The notes: a model not told the origin generated them from the sequence alone. A stretch of DNA of 64,000 bases from CAVVTR01 sp963751245 (GCA_963751245.1 CAVVTR010000001.1:109189-173188); one strand, 5' to 3'. Shown: positions 44,222 through 53,432, numbered from the stretch's first letter. Made by a program: numbers and translations.

Positions 44222-44997
44222 TTACAGCGGCTGGATGTCGATGGTGCCGTTGACCGTGTGGACCTCGATCCGGGCGCCCCCCGAGCCGAGAGTTCCCGAC
44301 AGGTCCGAGCCCACGAAGCGGTGCCTGTTCACCGGGATGCCGAAGCCGTTGGAGATGCGTCCGTTCACCGTCTTCGCCTGCAGCTCCGCCGACGCGGAGG
44401 AGGGCAGGCTCAAGGAGATGGCGCCGTTGACCGAGGTCAGCTTGATGCGGTCGTCGGTCCGCGACGGGGTCGAGGACCGCCTGGATCTCGCCGTTCACCG
44501 TCGACAGATCGACGTCTCCGGTGAGCCCGCGCGCCTCGATGGTGCCGTTGACGGTCCGCGCCCGGACGCCACCCTCGACGCCGCTGACCACCAGGTCGCC
44601 GTTGACCAGCTCGACGCCGTCCAGCGCCGCCCAACGGGGCACGGTGATCGTGTAGTCGACCCGGGACTGGTGGTGCTCCTGCCACCCCGAGTTCTTCAGG
44701 CGCGTCCTCACGGACACCGCGTCCGGCCTGGCGTCCACCTCGATGGCGATGCTGTCGAGCCAGCTCCGGCTGTCGGCCTGCTTGACGGCGTGAACCGCCA
44801 CCTCGTCCCGGTTGCCGGCCTCGATGCGCACGTCGCCGTTGACATTCTCAAGGGTGACCCGTCCGCCCCGGGCCAGGGGGTAGGCCTGGTCGAAGGTCTC
44901 GGTGTAGGGCAGGTCGGTCGGCCGCGGCGACCGCTGCCCCCGCCAGCACCATCACGGTCAATCCAAGGATCGCGCGTCTCCACATCCGTCTCGTCAT
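44222..44997 (-). CDS. exported DUF4097-like beta-solenoid protein, two frameshifts
   Basis: About 259 aa when corrected. A signal peptide (RAILGLTVMVLAGAAVAAAD) precedes DLPYTETFDQAYPLARGG, then repeated strands each ending in a NGD/NGT turn: LENVNGDVRIEAGN, LVNGDLVVSGVEGG, RTVNGTIEARGLTG, STVNGEIQA, SVNGAISLSL, KTVNGRISNGFG and HTVNGTIDIQPL. Such DUF4097/toast-rack proteins are right-handed solenoids of unknown role, often near PspC or anti-sigma genes. Frameshifts are near 44925 and 44455. ATG at 44997 follows GGAGGAGAGG. It is divergent from the UbiA gene. Confidence 0.72.
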
Positions 44998-45150
44998 CGG
45001 CCTCTCCTCCGCTCAACCGACCGGGTGTCTCGCACCGGCCCGTTCACACCTCTTCGACGCCGCCAGTCGGGAAAGGGTTTGCAGGCGCCGGCGCCGGGGC
45101 GCCGGCCGGGAGAGTGCTCACCTCGCTGGCACGCGGACCGCCGGACGGGT

Positions 45151-45156
45151 TAGACT
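45151..45156 (+). promoter_or_regulatory. candidate leaderless -10 of the UbiA-family gene
   Basis: TAGACT in GGTTAGACTG, then 8 nt and the ATG at 45165, with no Shine-Dalgarno. Confidence 0.5.
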
Positions 45157-45164
45157 GCTCTCGC

Positions 45165-46055
45165 ATGACACAGGCAACAGCGTATCTCGGGGTGGCCCGC
45201 GCTCCGTTCCTGGCGCTCCCGGTGGCACTGGTAGCGTGCGGCGCCGCCGTGGCGGCGTGGGAGGGCGACCTTTCCTGGCCGAGGACGCTCCTCGCCCTGC
45301 TCGGGCTGGTGGCGCTCCACGTGGCCGTCAACGTCTTCAACGAGGTCAGCGACCTGCGCACCGGCATCGACCTCCGCACCACGCCGACGCCGTTCTCCGG
45401 CGGCAGCGGGACGCTGCCGGCGGCGGCTCTGTCGCCGCGCGCAGCGACAGTCTTCGGCGTGCTCGCCGCCGCCGTGGGGTTGGGCGCCGGGCTCGCGCTC
45501 CTCCCCGGGGCCGGGTGGCGCCTCCTGCCCGTGATGGCCGTGGGGGCCGTCGCCGTGCTGGGCTACACGGACGCCCTCGCCCGCGTGGGGCTGGGCGAGG
45601 TGTTCGCCGGCCTCGGGCTGGGCGCCCTCCCGGTCTGGGGCACCGTCCTGGTCCAGGGCGGCCGACCCGGACCGGCCGCTGCCGCGGCCGCGGTGCCGGC
45701 CTTCTTCATGACGTTCAATCTCCTGCTCTTGAACGAGTTCCCCGACGAGGAGGCCGACCGGAGCGGGGGCAGGAGGAACCTGGTCATCCTCCTTGGACGC
45801 CGGGCGGCAGCGTTCGTCTACGCCCTCGCGGCGCTGCTCACACCGGTTTCCATCGCGGCTGCGGTGGCGCTGCGGGTGCTCCCTGGCGCCTGCTTCGGCG
45901 CGGTCTTCCCCTCGCTGCTCCTCGTCCGGCCCCTGCGCTGGGCCCTGGCGGGCTCCCACGAGCCGGTCCCGGTGCCGGCGCTGGCCGCCAACGTCACCTG
46001 GAACCTCGCCACCAACATCGCCCTCGCGCTGACGCTCCTGCTGGCGTCCCGCTGA
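45165..46055 (+). CDS. UbiA-superfamily prenyltransferase
   Basis: A 296-aa membrane protein with eight to nine helices. The first Asp-rich motif is NEVSDLRTGID (59-69) and the second NEFPDEEADRSGG (about 189-201), both coordinating Mg-prenyl diphosphate. The sequence resembles MenA-type enzymes, which prenylate 1,4-dihydroxy-2-naphthoate in menaquinone synthesis, but the short length and FSGGSGTLPAAAL segment also fit other aromatic prenyltransferases. No other men or ubi genes are nearby. Probably leaderless. Confidence 0.82.
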   Translation: MTQATAYLGVARAPFLALPVALVACGAAVAAWEGDLSWPRTLLALLGLVALHVAVNVFNEVSDLRTGIDLRTTPTPFSGGSGTLPAAALSPRAATVFGVLAAAVGLGAGLALLPGAGWRLLPVMAVGAVAVLGYTDALARVGLGEVFAGLGLGALPVWGTVLVQGGRPGPAAAAAAVPAFFMTFNLLLLNEFPDEEADRSGGRRNLVILLGRRAAAFVYALAALLTPVSIAAAVALRVLPGACFGAVFPSLLLVRPLRWALAGSHEPVPVPALAANVTWNLATNIALALTLLLASR

Positions 46056-46079
46056 GCGGGCCCGGGCGGCGGCCCGGGG

Positions 46080-46259
46080 TCAGGCACGCCCGGGGGCGCC
46101 ACGCTCCGGCCCCGCCCGGTAGATGCGCACGTAGGCCGCATGCTGCGCCACCGCCGCCACCACGAAGCCGATCACGCTGACGGCCGAGAAGTGGGTCGAG
46201 AACAGCGCCACGATCCACAGGACAAGGTTCACCTCGATGACCAGGAGCAACCCCTTCAT
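46080..46259 (-). CDS. 59-aa membrane protein, unknown
   Basis: A small open frame with a strong Shine-Dalgarno (AGGGAGGGGG) six nucleotides before the ATG at 46259. Two hydrophobic helices, GLLLVIEVNLVLWIVALF and FSAVSVIGFVVAAVAQHAAY, end in a positively charged tail (VRIYRAGPERGAPGRA). No family recognised. Its stop is 25 bp from the convergent UbiA-family gene. Codon use (G/C at third positions) and the ribosome site argue that it is translated. Confidence 0.6.
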   Translation of the reverse strand: MKGLLLVIEVNLVLWIVALFSTHFSAVSVIGFVVAAVAQHAAYVRIYRAGPERGAPGRA

Positions 46260-46421
46260 GATCGGCCCCCTCCCTGTCTGGTACGCACCGGCACCCGGTG
46301 GGTTCCCTCCAGTGTACCGGCGTCCCTGTGGCGCGGCGTCCGGGCGCGGCGCACCCCGGTCCCCGGCGCCCGGGCTGGCCGGCGCCGGGAGGGAGCGGGG
46401 AGCGCGGCCCGCCGGCGAGGC

Positions 46422-46646
46422 TCAGGGACGGCGCAGCGCCGCAAGGAGCTGTGCCTTGCTCATTGCGGACCGGCCGGCAACCCCGGCCTGCCGGGCACGC
46501 TCGTACAGCTGCGCCCGCGTGAGGTCCTCCAGGGGGGTCGGCCCGTCGGAAGCCCCGGCGGGCGGGCGCCGGCCGCCGAGGAAGGCGGCGGCCGCGGCGG
46601 CCACGACGACGATCCCCACCACGGTGCCGAGAACTCGTGCCTTCAT
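46422..46646 (-). CDS. small membrane-anchored protein with Rho_N/SAP-like motif
   Basis: A 74-aa protein. One N-terminal transmembrane helix (VLGTVVGIVVVAAAAAAFLGG) is followed by a Pro/Gly linker and a helix-extended-helix motif LTRAQLYERARQAGVAGRSA then MSKAQLLAALRR. This resembles the N-terminal Rho/SAP-like fold, which binds nucleic acid or acts as a small scaffold. An envelope-anchored version is uncommon. ATG at 46646 follows GAGGAGGCACC. Function unknown; the motif call is by pattern. Confidence 0.65.
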   Translation of the reverse strand: MKARVLGTVVGIVVVAAAAAAFLGGRRPPAGASDGPTPLEDLTRAQLYERARQAGVAGRSAMSKAQLLAALRRP

Positions 46647-46721
46647 GGTGCCTCCTCGCGTCGTGTTCCCGCGCCGGCCCAAATCCGGCGACCGCCGCCG
46701 GAGCGGACACCACCGGGAGGG

Positions 46722-47402
46722 TCACCCCCGGCGGAACACCCTGTCCACGGCGGCCGGCAAACCGTCGAAGGCCGCGATCACCTCCTCGGCGCCCGCACGC
46801 AGGAGCTCTTCCTCCTCATGGTACCCCCACCCCACCCCCACCGCCGCCACCCCGGCGGACCGCGCCATCTCCACGTCGAAGACGGTGTCGCCGACCATGC
46901 AGGTGGTCCGGGGGAGGCCGCCCACCGCGTCGATGGCACGGAAGAGCATGTCGGGGTGGGGCTTGCCGGGGCCGCCGTCCGCCGTCTGCACGGTGACGAA
47001 CCGGCCCTGGAGGCCGTGGCGCGCCAGCGCGTCACCGAGGCCCCGGCGCGACTTGCCGGTGGCGATGCCGAGCAGGTAGCCGGCCGCCTCCAGGGTATCC
47101 AGGGCCTCGACCGCGCCGGGGTAGAGGGCCTCGGGCACGCTCGCCGCCGCGGTGAGGGCGCCGTAGGCCTGCCGGTACGACTCCGCGAGGACGCCCGGCT
47201 CGACGCCGGCGTCGCGGGGTGCGAGGGTCGCGACCACCTCGCCGAGGGACGGACCGATCACCCGCCGCACCGCGGCGGCCGGCGGGCACGGCACGCCGTG
47301 GCGGGCGAAGGCGGCGCGCATCGCCGCCACGATGAGCTCCCCGCTGTCCACCAGGGTGCCGTCGAAGTCGAACACGACGAGGCGCAGCGAGACGTCCGCC
47401 AT
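46722..47402 (-). CDS. HAD-family hydrolase, phosphoglycolate-phosphatase-like
   Basis: A 226-aa HAD phosphatase with C1 cap. Motif I is VVFDFDGTLVDSG (nucleophile Asp12, general acid Asp14), motif II GIATGKSRRGLG (about 117-128) and motif III/IV KPHPDMLF and MVGDTVFDVEMARSAGV. It resembles Gph/PpaX phosphatases, which clear 2-phosphoglycolate or pyrophosphate, but HAD specificity is rarely predictable. Start ATG at 47402 has TACGCT six nucleotides upstream, suggesting leaderless transcription. It is divergent from the amidase gene. Confidence 0.88.
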   Translation of the reverse strand: MADVSLRLVVFDFDGTLVDSGELIVAAMRAAFARHGVPCPPAAAVRRVIGPSLGEVVATLAPRDAGVEPGVLAESYRQAYGALTAAASVPEALYPGAVEALDTLEAAGYLLGIATGKSRRGLGDALARHGLQGRFVTVQTADGGPGKPHPDMLFRAIDAVGGLPRTTCMVGDTVFDVEMARSAGVAAVGVGWGYHEEEELLRAGAEEVIAAFDGLPAAVDRVFRRG

Positions 47403-47408
47403 GACTGG

Positions 47409-47414
47409 AGCGTA
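47409..47414 (-). promoter_or_regulatory. candidate leaderless -10 of the HAD gene
   Basis: On the minus strand GCTACGCT is followed by 6 nt (CCAGTC) and ATG at 47402. Confidence 0.5.
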
Positions 47415-47456
47415 GCAGCTCTCCCGTCCACCGTTGGCAGCGGTCCCGCGGGCTGC

Positions 47457-47462
47457 TAGCCT
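47457..47462 (+). promoter_or_regulatory. candidate -10 of the amidase gene
   Basis: TAGCCT in GCTAGCCTTGC, 28 nt before the ATG at 47491, which has AGGGAGG. The leader is short but present. Confidence 0.4.
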
Positions 47463-47490
47463 TGCTGCAGCATCCGCCAGGGAGGCCGCC

Positions 47491-49002
47491 ATGACCGGAT
47501 TCGCCGAGTACGAGTCCTTCGACGGCATCGGGCTCGCCGAGCTCGTGCGCCGCCGCGAGGTGCACCCCAGGGAGCTCGTGGAGGCGTGTCTGGAGCGCAT
47601 CTCCGAGCGCAACCCCGCGATCAACGCCGTGGTCCACCGCATGGACGAGGCGGCCCTGGCGGCCGCCGAGGAGCCGGTCCCGGCCGGGCCGCTCGCGGGC
47701 GTGCCGTTCCTGCTCAAGGACCTCCTCGCCGCCGTGGCCGGTGAGCCCCTGAGCTCGTCGTGCCGCTTCCTGGCGGCGTTCGTCCCGGACCACGACAGCG
47801 AGGTCGTGCGCCGCCACCGGAAGGCCGGCCTGCTCCTCGCCGGCAAGACCAACACGCCGGAGCTGGGGATCATGGGCGTCACCGAACCGGTGCTCCACGG
47901 ACCCACCCGCAACCCGTGGAACCTCGCCCACACCCCCGGCGGCTCCAGCGGCGGCTCCGCGGCCGCGGTGGCCGCGGGCCTCGTGCCGCTGGCCCACGGC
48001 AACGACGGCGGCGGCTCCATCCGCATCCCGGCCTCCTGCTGCGGGCTCTTCGGCCTCAAGCCGAGCCGGGGCCGGGTTCCCATCGGACCCGATGTCGCCG
48101 AGAGCCTGGGGGGGCTGGTCCAGGAGCACGGCCTGACCAGGAGCGTGAGGGACAGTGCGGCGCTCCTGGACGTCACCCACGGCCCCGAGCCGGGCGCTCT
48201 GTACACGGCGCCACCGCCGCAGAGGCCGTTCCTGGAGGAGGCCGCGAGGGAGCCGGGGCGGCTCCGCATCGCCTTCACCACGGAGTCGCTCCTCGGGGAG
48301 CGTACCCACCCGGAGTGCCGCAGGGCGGCGGAGGACGCGGCGGCGCTGTGTGCCTCCCTGGCACACCACGTCGAGGAGGCGCGGCCGCAGGTCGACAAGG
48401 GCGCCCTGCGCCGCGCCTACCTGCTCATCCTCGCGGTCGACATCGCCCACGCCATCGAGCTCGCGGGGGCGGCCACCGGCCGCCGGCCCACTCCGGCGGG
48501 TTTCGAACCCTCCACCTGGCTGCTCGGCCTGATCGGCCGGCGCATCACCGCCACGCAGCTGCAGGCCGCCCGCGACCACCTCCACGCCGCGCGGCTCCGC
48601 GTGGACGCATTCTTCCAGGACCACGACCTGCTGCTCACGCCCACCATGCCCCTGCTCCCCGTGCGCATCGGCGCCCTCGACCCGTCCCGGAGCGAACGGG
48701 CCGCGATACGCGTGCTCCGGGCCTTCCCCGCCCGGCGGCTCCTCCTCACCGCCCTCGACGAGATGGCCCGAGACCCCCTCGAGCCCCCGGCCAACACCAT
48801 GCTCTTCAACCAGACAGGCCAGCCGGCGATGTCGGTCCCCCTGGCGTGGAGCGACCAGGGGCTGCCCATCGGCGTGCAGTTCGCGGCCCGCTACGGAGAA
48901 GAGGCGACGCTGCTCAGCCTGGCGGGGCAGCTCGAACGCGCCCGCCCCTGGTGGAACCGGCGCCCCGCCCCGGTGCCCGCCTCCCAGGCCCCGCGGCGCT
49001 GA
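47491..49002 (+). CDS. amidase-signature family hydrolase
   Basis: A 503-aa amidase. The Ser-cisSer-Lys triad is visible: Lys76 (VPFLLKDL), Ser152 (TPGGSSGGSAAA) and Ser176 (NDGGGSIRIPASCCGLFG). The amidase-signature family hydrolyses fatty amides, aryl amides, urethanes or transamidates Glu-tRNA. GatA is unlikely, since there is no gatC/gatB and the C-terminal region (LDPLEPPANTMLFNQTGQPAMSVPL, shown here by the core FNQTGQPAMSVPL) fits broad-specificity amidases. Location is cytosolic, with no signal. Substrate unknown. Confidence 0.9.
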   Translation: MTGFAEYESFDGIGLAELVRRREVHPRELVEACLERISERNPAINAVVHRMDEAALAAAEEPVPAGPLAGVPFLLKDLLAAVAGEPLSSSCRFLAAFVPDHDSEVVRRHRKAGLLLAGKTNTPELGIMGVTEPVLHGPTRNPWNLAHTPGGSSGGSAAAVAAGLVPLAHGNDGGGSIRIPASCCGLFGLKPSRGRVPIGPDVAESLGGLVQEHGLTRSVRDSAALLDVTHGPEPGALYTAPPPQRPFLEEAAREPGRLRIAFTTESLLGERTHPECRRAAEDAAALCASLAHHVEEARPQVDKGALRRAYLLILAVDIAHAIELAGAATGRRPTPAGFEPSTWLLGLIGRRITATQLQAARDHLHAARLRVDAFFQDHDLLLTPTMPLLPVRIGALDPSRSERAAIRVLRAFPARRLLLTALDEMARDPLEPPANTMLFNQTGQPAMSVPLAWSDQGLPIGVQFAARYGEEATLLSLAGQLERARPWWNRRPAPVPASQAPRR

Positions 49003-49042
49003 ACCCTCCAGGACCGGCCTTGCGCGGCCCGGGCCGGCGCGC

Positions 49043-50282
49043 CTACGCCCGCCCTGCGCGTCCGGCGGATCCCCGGACCCGAGCACGCCCCGGTAGACGC
49101 GCTCCACCCCCTCCGCCACCGCCCGCCACGAGAACCGCTCCTCGGCGCGGCGCCGGGCGGCGGCGCCCATGCTCGCGCGCAGGTCGCCGTCGCGCACCAC
49201 GCGGTTCAGGGCGGCGGCGAGGCCGCGGGCGAAAGCGCCCTCGTCGCGGGGGCCGAAGGGGGGCTCGTTCGAGGCCTCGAAGGGGACGAGCATGCCGGTG
49301 ACGCCGTCCTCCACGACCTCGGGGATTCCGCCCACCGCGCCGGCCACCACGGGCGTCCCGCAGGCCATGGCCTCGAGGTTGATGAGCCCGAACGGCTCGT
49401 AGATGGAGGGGCAGCAGAAGACGCGGGCGGCGCCGTACAGCTGCACCACCTCCTCCCGGGGGAGCATGTCGCGGATCCAGTGCACCCCGCGCCGGCTCCG
49501 CTGCAGCTCGGCGACCGCCGCCTCCGTCTCGCGAGCGATCTCCTCCGTGTCGGGCGCGCCGGCGCACAGCACCAGGCCGATCCCCGGATCCAGCAGCCGG
49601 GCCGCGCGGAGGAGGTGCACGATCCCCTTCTGCCGGGTCAGGCGGCCCACGAACAGCACGTACGGGAGGTCGGCCGGGATGCCGTGGGCCGCGAGCGCCG
49701 CCGTGCCGCCACCGGGGCGGTACGCCTCCACGTCGATGCCGTTGGGCACCACCGCCACGCGCTCGGGCGCGCACGGCGAACAGGCGCCGGACGTCCTCCG
49801 CCGTGCCGCGGGACGACGGCGATGACCGCGTCCGCCATCTCCAGGCCGGCGCGCTCGACCCACGAGGAGTAGTCGTAGCCGCGGCCGAGCTGCTCGCGCT
49901 TCCACGGCCGGAGGGGCTCCAGGGAGTGGACCGTGACGACCAGGGGCAGGCCGTAGAGCAGCGTGCACAGGATGCCGGCCGGCAGGCTGTACCAGGTGTG
50001 GCAGTGCACGACGTCCGCGTCCACGGGATCGGCGGCCACCGCCACCCCGCGGGCCGCTGCGTCCAGGGCGCCGCGGAGCCCGGCGGGCGCCCGGGCGAGG
50101 AGGGCCTCCGGTGCGCCGTAGCCGCGGACGGACACCCCGTCTCCGGAGGCGAGCTGGTCTCCGAAGCAGCGTACCTCGACCTCGACGAGACGGCGGAGCT
50201 CGCGGACCAGGGCGTCCACGTGCACGCCGGCCCCGCCGTAGACGTGGGGCGGAAACTCGCGGGTGAGGATCAGCGCCTTCAT
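49043..50282 (-). CDS. glycogen-synthase-type GT4 glycosyltransferase, frameshifted
   Basis: The N-terminal half (from ATG 50282) reads MKALILTREFPPHVYGGAGV, HCHTWYSLPAGILCTLLYGL, TVHSLEPLRPWKREQLGRGY, a glycogen synthase of the GT4 (actinobacterial GlgA/GlgM) type. The C-terminal half, in another frame, has VLFVGRLTRQKGIVHLL, FCCPSIYEPFGLINLEAMACG and GMLVPFEASNEPPFGPRDEG. Between them SRGTAEDVRRLFAV bridges in a third frame (indels near 49770-49815). The C-terminal stop is uncertain: the main frame stays open into the amidase gene, and one more indel near 49100 would end it at 49043. It adds glucose from an NDP-sugar to glycogen or maltose-1-phosphate. Confidence 0.78.
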
Positions 50283-50290
50283 GACCGAGG

Positions 50291-50296
50291 ACGGTA
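50291..50296 (-). promoter_or_regulatory. candidate leaderless -10 of the GT4 gene
   Basis: On the minus strand GCTACCGT is followed by 8 nt and the ATG at 50282. Only 66 bp separate this start from the divergent CAP gene, so the two promoters are nearly back to back. Confidence 0.45.
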
Positions 50297-50336
50297 GCAC
50301 GCGCGGCCCCGCGGCCCGCGCGCCGGGCCCATGCGG

Positions 50337-50342
50337 TAGGAT
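50337..50342 (+). promoter_or_regulatory. candidate leaderless -10 of the CAP-protein gene
   Basis: TAGGAT in GCGGTAGGATC, then 6 nt (CACGGC) and the ATG at 50349. Confidence 0.5.
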
Positions 50343-50348
50343 CACGGC

Positions 50349-51940
50349 ATGCGGGGGATCCGCCGCCTCCTCGCCGCGGGAGCGGCCGCCGTGCAGCTCG
50401 CCGCCTCCCTGGCCGCCGCGCCGTCCCCGGGACCGGCCGGGGACGGCGACCGCCTGCGCCTGGCCCTGCCGGGGCGGCCCGCCACCGCCTACAGCAGCCG
50501 GCAGGCGCCCTCGCCGGAGGACCGCGACGCCGCCGCGGCCCTCGCCACCGCGGCCCCGGATCTCGCCTTCTCCCCGGGGCTCGCCCGGGCCGCCCGCATC
50601 TACGCTTCGACGGTGGACGAGCCGCTCCGCAACCGGGTCCCCGAGGGCTTCCTGGACTTCGCCCTGCGCGCGGCGGGCTGTCCAGACCCCTCTGCGGTGG
50701 TGGGGATGGTCTTCTCCACGGAGGGCGACGCCGCCGAGATGCTCCCCCAGCTCGCCGTCCTGCGCGCCTCCATGCCGGCGCCCCCCACCCACGTGGGCGC
50801 CGCCAGGGTCGCCGACCCTGGCGCCCGGCTGCCGTGGCGGTGGGCGGTGATCATGGTGCGGCGCGAGGCGTTCGTCGAGCCCTTCCCGCGGTCGTTCCGC
50901 CCGGGCCGGAGCTGGCCGCTGGCGTTCTCCCTGGAGGGCGGTCTGGGCGACCCTTCGGTCGTCGTGCTGCGCCCCGGCGGCGAGACGGTCCGGGTGACGC
51001 CCCGGCGGCACGGCGACCTCTGGGTCGGCCCCCGTGAGCGTCGGGGAGCACGCCGGCGACGGCACCGTGGAGATCGTCGCGGACGGCGCCGCGGGTCCGC
51101 GCGTCGTGGCGCTCATGCCCATCCGCGTCGGCCTGCCGCTGGCCGAGGCGTGGGAGGGGCGGGCAGCCCAGCCGGAGGATGCGCCGGCCAGCTCCGCGGA
51201 GGCGGAGCGCGCGATGGCCGCCATGCTCGACGCGGACCGGCAGCGCCACGGTCTCCCGCCGCTCGCCCGCTCCCCCGAGCTCGACGCCGTCGCCCGCGCC
51301 CACAGCGAGGACATGCGCGACCACGGCTTCGTGGGGCACCGGTCGCCCACCACCGGCGTGCTCCGCGACCGGCTGAGCGCCGCCGGCTTCGCCATCAGGG
51401 AGGCGGCGGAGAACATCTCGCGCGCGCCGTCGCTGGCGTCGGCGCGGGCCTCGCTGATGGCCAGCCCCGCCCACCGGGACAGCATCCTCTCGCCACGCTT
51501 CACCGAGATCGGCATCGGCGTCGCCCTGGCGGGGGCCGGCGGGGACGGGCACGACGGTGTGGGTCACCGAGGTCTTCGCGCTGCCGGTCGTGCCCCCCGG
51601 CGCCGGGCCGCGTCGACGCCACGATGGCCGCCCGGCTCGCCGAGCGGCCGGCGGGGCCGCGCCGCGACCGCCGTCTGGACGCTGTCGCCGCGACCCTGGC
51701 CCGGAACGCCGAACGTCGCCTCCACATCCGCGGAGGAGCTCCGCCGGGCGGCGGTGGCAGGCGCTCGAGGCGGCCGGCGTGACGTGGCACGAGCTCTTCG
51801 TGGAGACACAGCGCGTCGCCGAGGAGGACGCCGCGAGGGCACCGGCGTTCGCATCCCGGGACGACGTCGTCCGCTTCGGCCTGGCCGCCGTGCCCGCCGG
51901 CAGCCGCGAGGTCGTGGTGGTGGCGCTGGGGATCCGGTAG
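50349..51940 (+). CDS. exported CAP/SCP-domain protein, several frameshifts
   Basis: About 530 aa when corrected. A signal peptide (LLAAGAAAVQLAASLAAA) is followed by a helical region of unknown type, a beta domain, and in frame 1 (51034 on) a CAP domain with MLDADRQRHGLPPLARSPEL, ARAHSEDMRDHGFVGHRSP and REAAENISR, the His/Glu cavity residues of SCP-like proteins. A C-terminal segment VTWHELFVETQRVAEED to VALGIR is in frame 2. Indels are near 51029-51033 (C5 for C4), 51540, 51605 and 51735-51760. CAP proteins are secreted and have varied, often lipid-binding roles; none can be assigned. Confidence 0.75.
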
Positions 51941-51951
51941 GCGCCCGGCGC

Positions 51952-52150
51952 TCAGTCGTCGAGGCGGCGGGCCGATACCGCCGGCGCACCCTCCACGGTC
52001 GCAGGTGACCGTCACCTGCATGGGGTAGCAGCACACCTCGCAGTCCACCACCATGCTGCCGGCGACGTCAGCCTCGATCTCCAGCTCGACCCACTCGAAG
52101 CAGGTCGGGCACTGCACCGCCAGGACCTGGATGTCGAGGGTCTTCTCCAT
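51952..52150 (-). CDS. CPXCG-motif cysteine-rich protein, frameshifted
   Basis: About 65 aa. It reads VQCPTCFEWVELEIEAD with Cys14 and Cys17, then VVDCEVCCYPMQVTV with Cys37, Cys40 and Cys41, a small zinc-ribbon fold. After VTCD one extra C near 52003 shifts the frame; corrected, it ends VEGAPAVSARRLDD, exactly as the family does. The CPXCG family is found in many proteobacteria and others and has no known role. ATG at 52150 has GATACT six nucleotides upstream. It is convergent with the CAP gene, 11 bp apart. Confidence 0.78.
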
Positions 52151-52207
52151 ACCGGAAGTATCGGCCACGGCTCCCCGGCCCGCCACATCACCGCCGTGCC
52201 CGGGCGA

Positions 52208-53288
52208 TCAGGAGGCCGTCAGGCGCATGGCCTCCACCAGCATGGCGACGGCCTTCTCCATGTCTGCCACCGCGATGCTCTCCTCGCTGGAGTGCTCGTC
52301 GCGGCCCGCCGGTGCCCACCACCGCCATCTGGATGCCCTGGTTGTTGTAGATGGAGGCGTCGGTGAATCCGGTGATGAACACGCACCGTGCGTCGACGCC
52401 CACCGTGGCGAGGGCCTGACGGGCCACGCGCACCGCCTCTGCGTCCTCCGGGATCGACACCGCCCGGCACAGGTTCTCGGAGCGGATCGCCACCGACGCC
52501 CCGGCTGCCTCCACCTCCCGCCGGATGGTGGCGCACATCTCGTCGTTGAGGCGCACCGCCCGGTCGTGGTCGGAGCTCCGGCACTCGGCCAGGAACGAGC
52601 ACGACGCCGGCACGCCGTTGCGGATGAGCCCGCCCTGGATCACCCCGACGTTGGCGGTGGTGTCGGCGTCCAGACGTCCCAGGGGGAGCGCCGCGATGGC
52701 GCGGCTGGCGGCGGCGATGGCGTTGATGCCGCGTTCGGGCTCCATGCCGGCGTGCGCGGCCCGGCCGGTCACCTTCACGTCGATGGCGAAGTACGACGGC
52801 CCCCCGATGACGATGGTCTCCAGGGTGTCGTTGTCGACGAGGAAGCCGCGCCGGGCGCGGATGCGGGAGAAGTCGAGGTTCTTCACGCCCAGAAGCCCCA
52901 CCTCCTCCTGACGGCTCACGGCGAGCTCCACCGGCGGGCGGACGGGAGCGGTGGCGAGGGCCTCGAGCACCTCGGCGATGCCGGCCTTGTCGTCGGCGCC
53001 CAGGATGGTGTCCCCCTGCGAGCGGACGACCCCGTCCTCGATCACCGGCACGATCCCCACCCCGGGCCTGACCGTGTCGGCGTGGCAGGAGAGCAGGATC
53101 GGCTCGGCGCCCTCGCGGCACCCGCGCCCCGGAAAGTGGGCGATGAGGTTCCCGTAGCCGTCGAGGGCGGCCTCGCCCCCGAGCCCCCGGACCTCGCGCA
53201 GGAGGTACTCCATCATCGCCGCCTCGTCCCCGGACTCCGAGGGGATCTGCACCATGTCCACGAACCACCTGATCATGCGCTCCGTCAT
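52208..53288 (-). CDS. M20-family metallopeptidase (PepT/YgeY-like), one frameshift
   Basis: About 360 aa. Di-zinc ligands and catalytic residues appear in order: LLSCHADTVRPG (His, Asp), GDTILGADDKAG (bridging Asp), SRQEEVGLLG (catalytic Glu and ligand) and LVDNDTLE. The dimerisation lid contains GRAAHAGMEPERGINAI. The last 34 residues (RDEHSSEESIAVADMEKAV, with the final His ligand) are in another frame because of an extra G at about 52308-52311. The family removes N-terminal residues from peptides or deacylates amino acids. ATG at 53288 follows GGGGAGGACGG. A TAGAAT lies 75 nt upstream. Confidence 0.88.
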
Positions 53289-53363
53289 CTCCGTCCTCCC
53301 CGGCTCCACGTCGAGGCGCTCCGGAGCCGTCCGCCCCGCGCGTCCGCCACGGGGCTCCTCCGG

Positions 53364-53369
53364 ATTCTA
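53364..53369 (-). promoter_or_regulatory. candidate -10 of the M20 peptidase gene
   Basis: TAGAAT on the minus strand in GCGCTAGAATCCGG, 75 nt before the start. Confidence 0.4.
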
Positions 53370-53397
53370 GCGCCCCGCCGCCCGCGAGTCCCGAGGG

Positions 53398-53403
53398 TAC
53401 GAT
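53398..53403 (+). promoter_or_regulatory. candidate -10 of the HAD hydrolase gene at 53433
   Basis: TACGAT in GGGTACGATGG, 29 nt before the ATG; GGGAAGGAG is the Shine-Dalgarno. Confidence 0.35.
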
Positions 53404-53432
53404 GGAGGGCGCAGCACAGGGAAGGAGCCCCG

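Noticed and set aside
47032..49042. Continuation of the GT4 reading frame through the amidase gene on the opposite strand
   Set aside because: The family ends shortly after ERVYRGVL; the open frame beyond is a GC-rich antisense shadow, and one further indel gives a stop at 49043.
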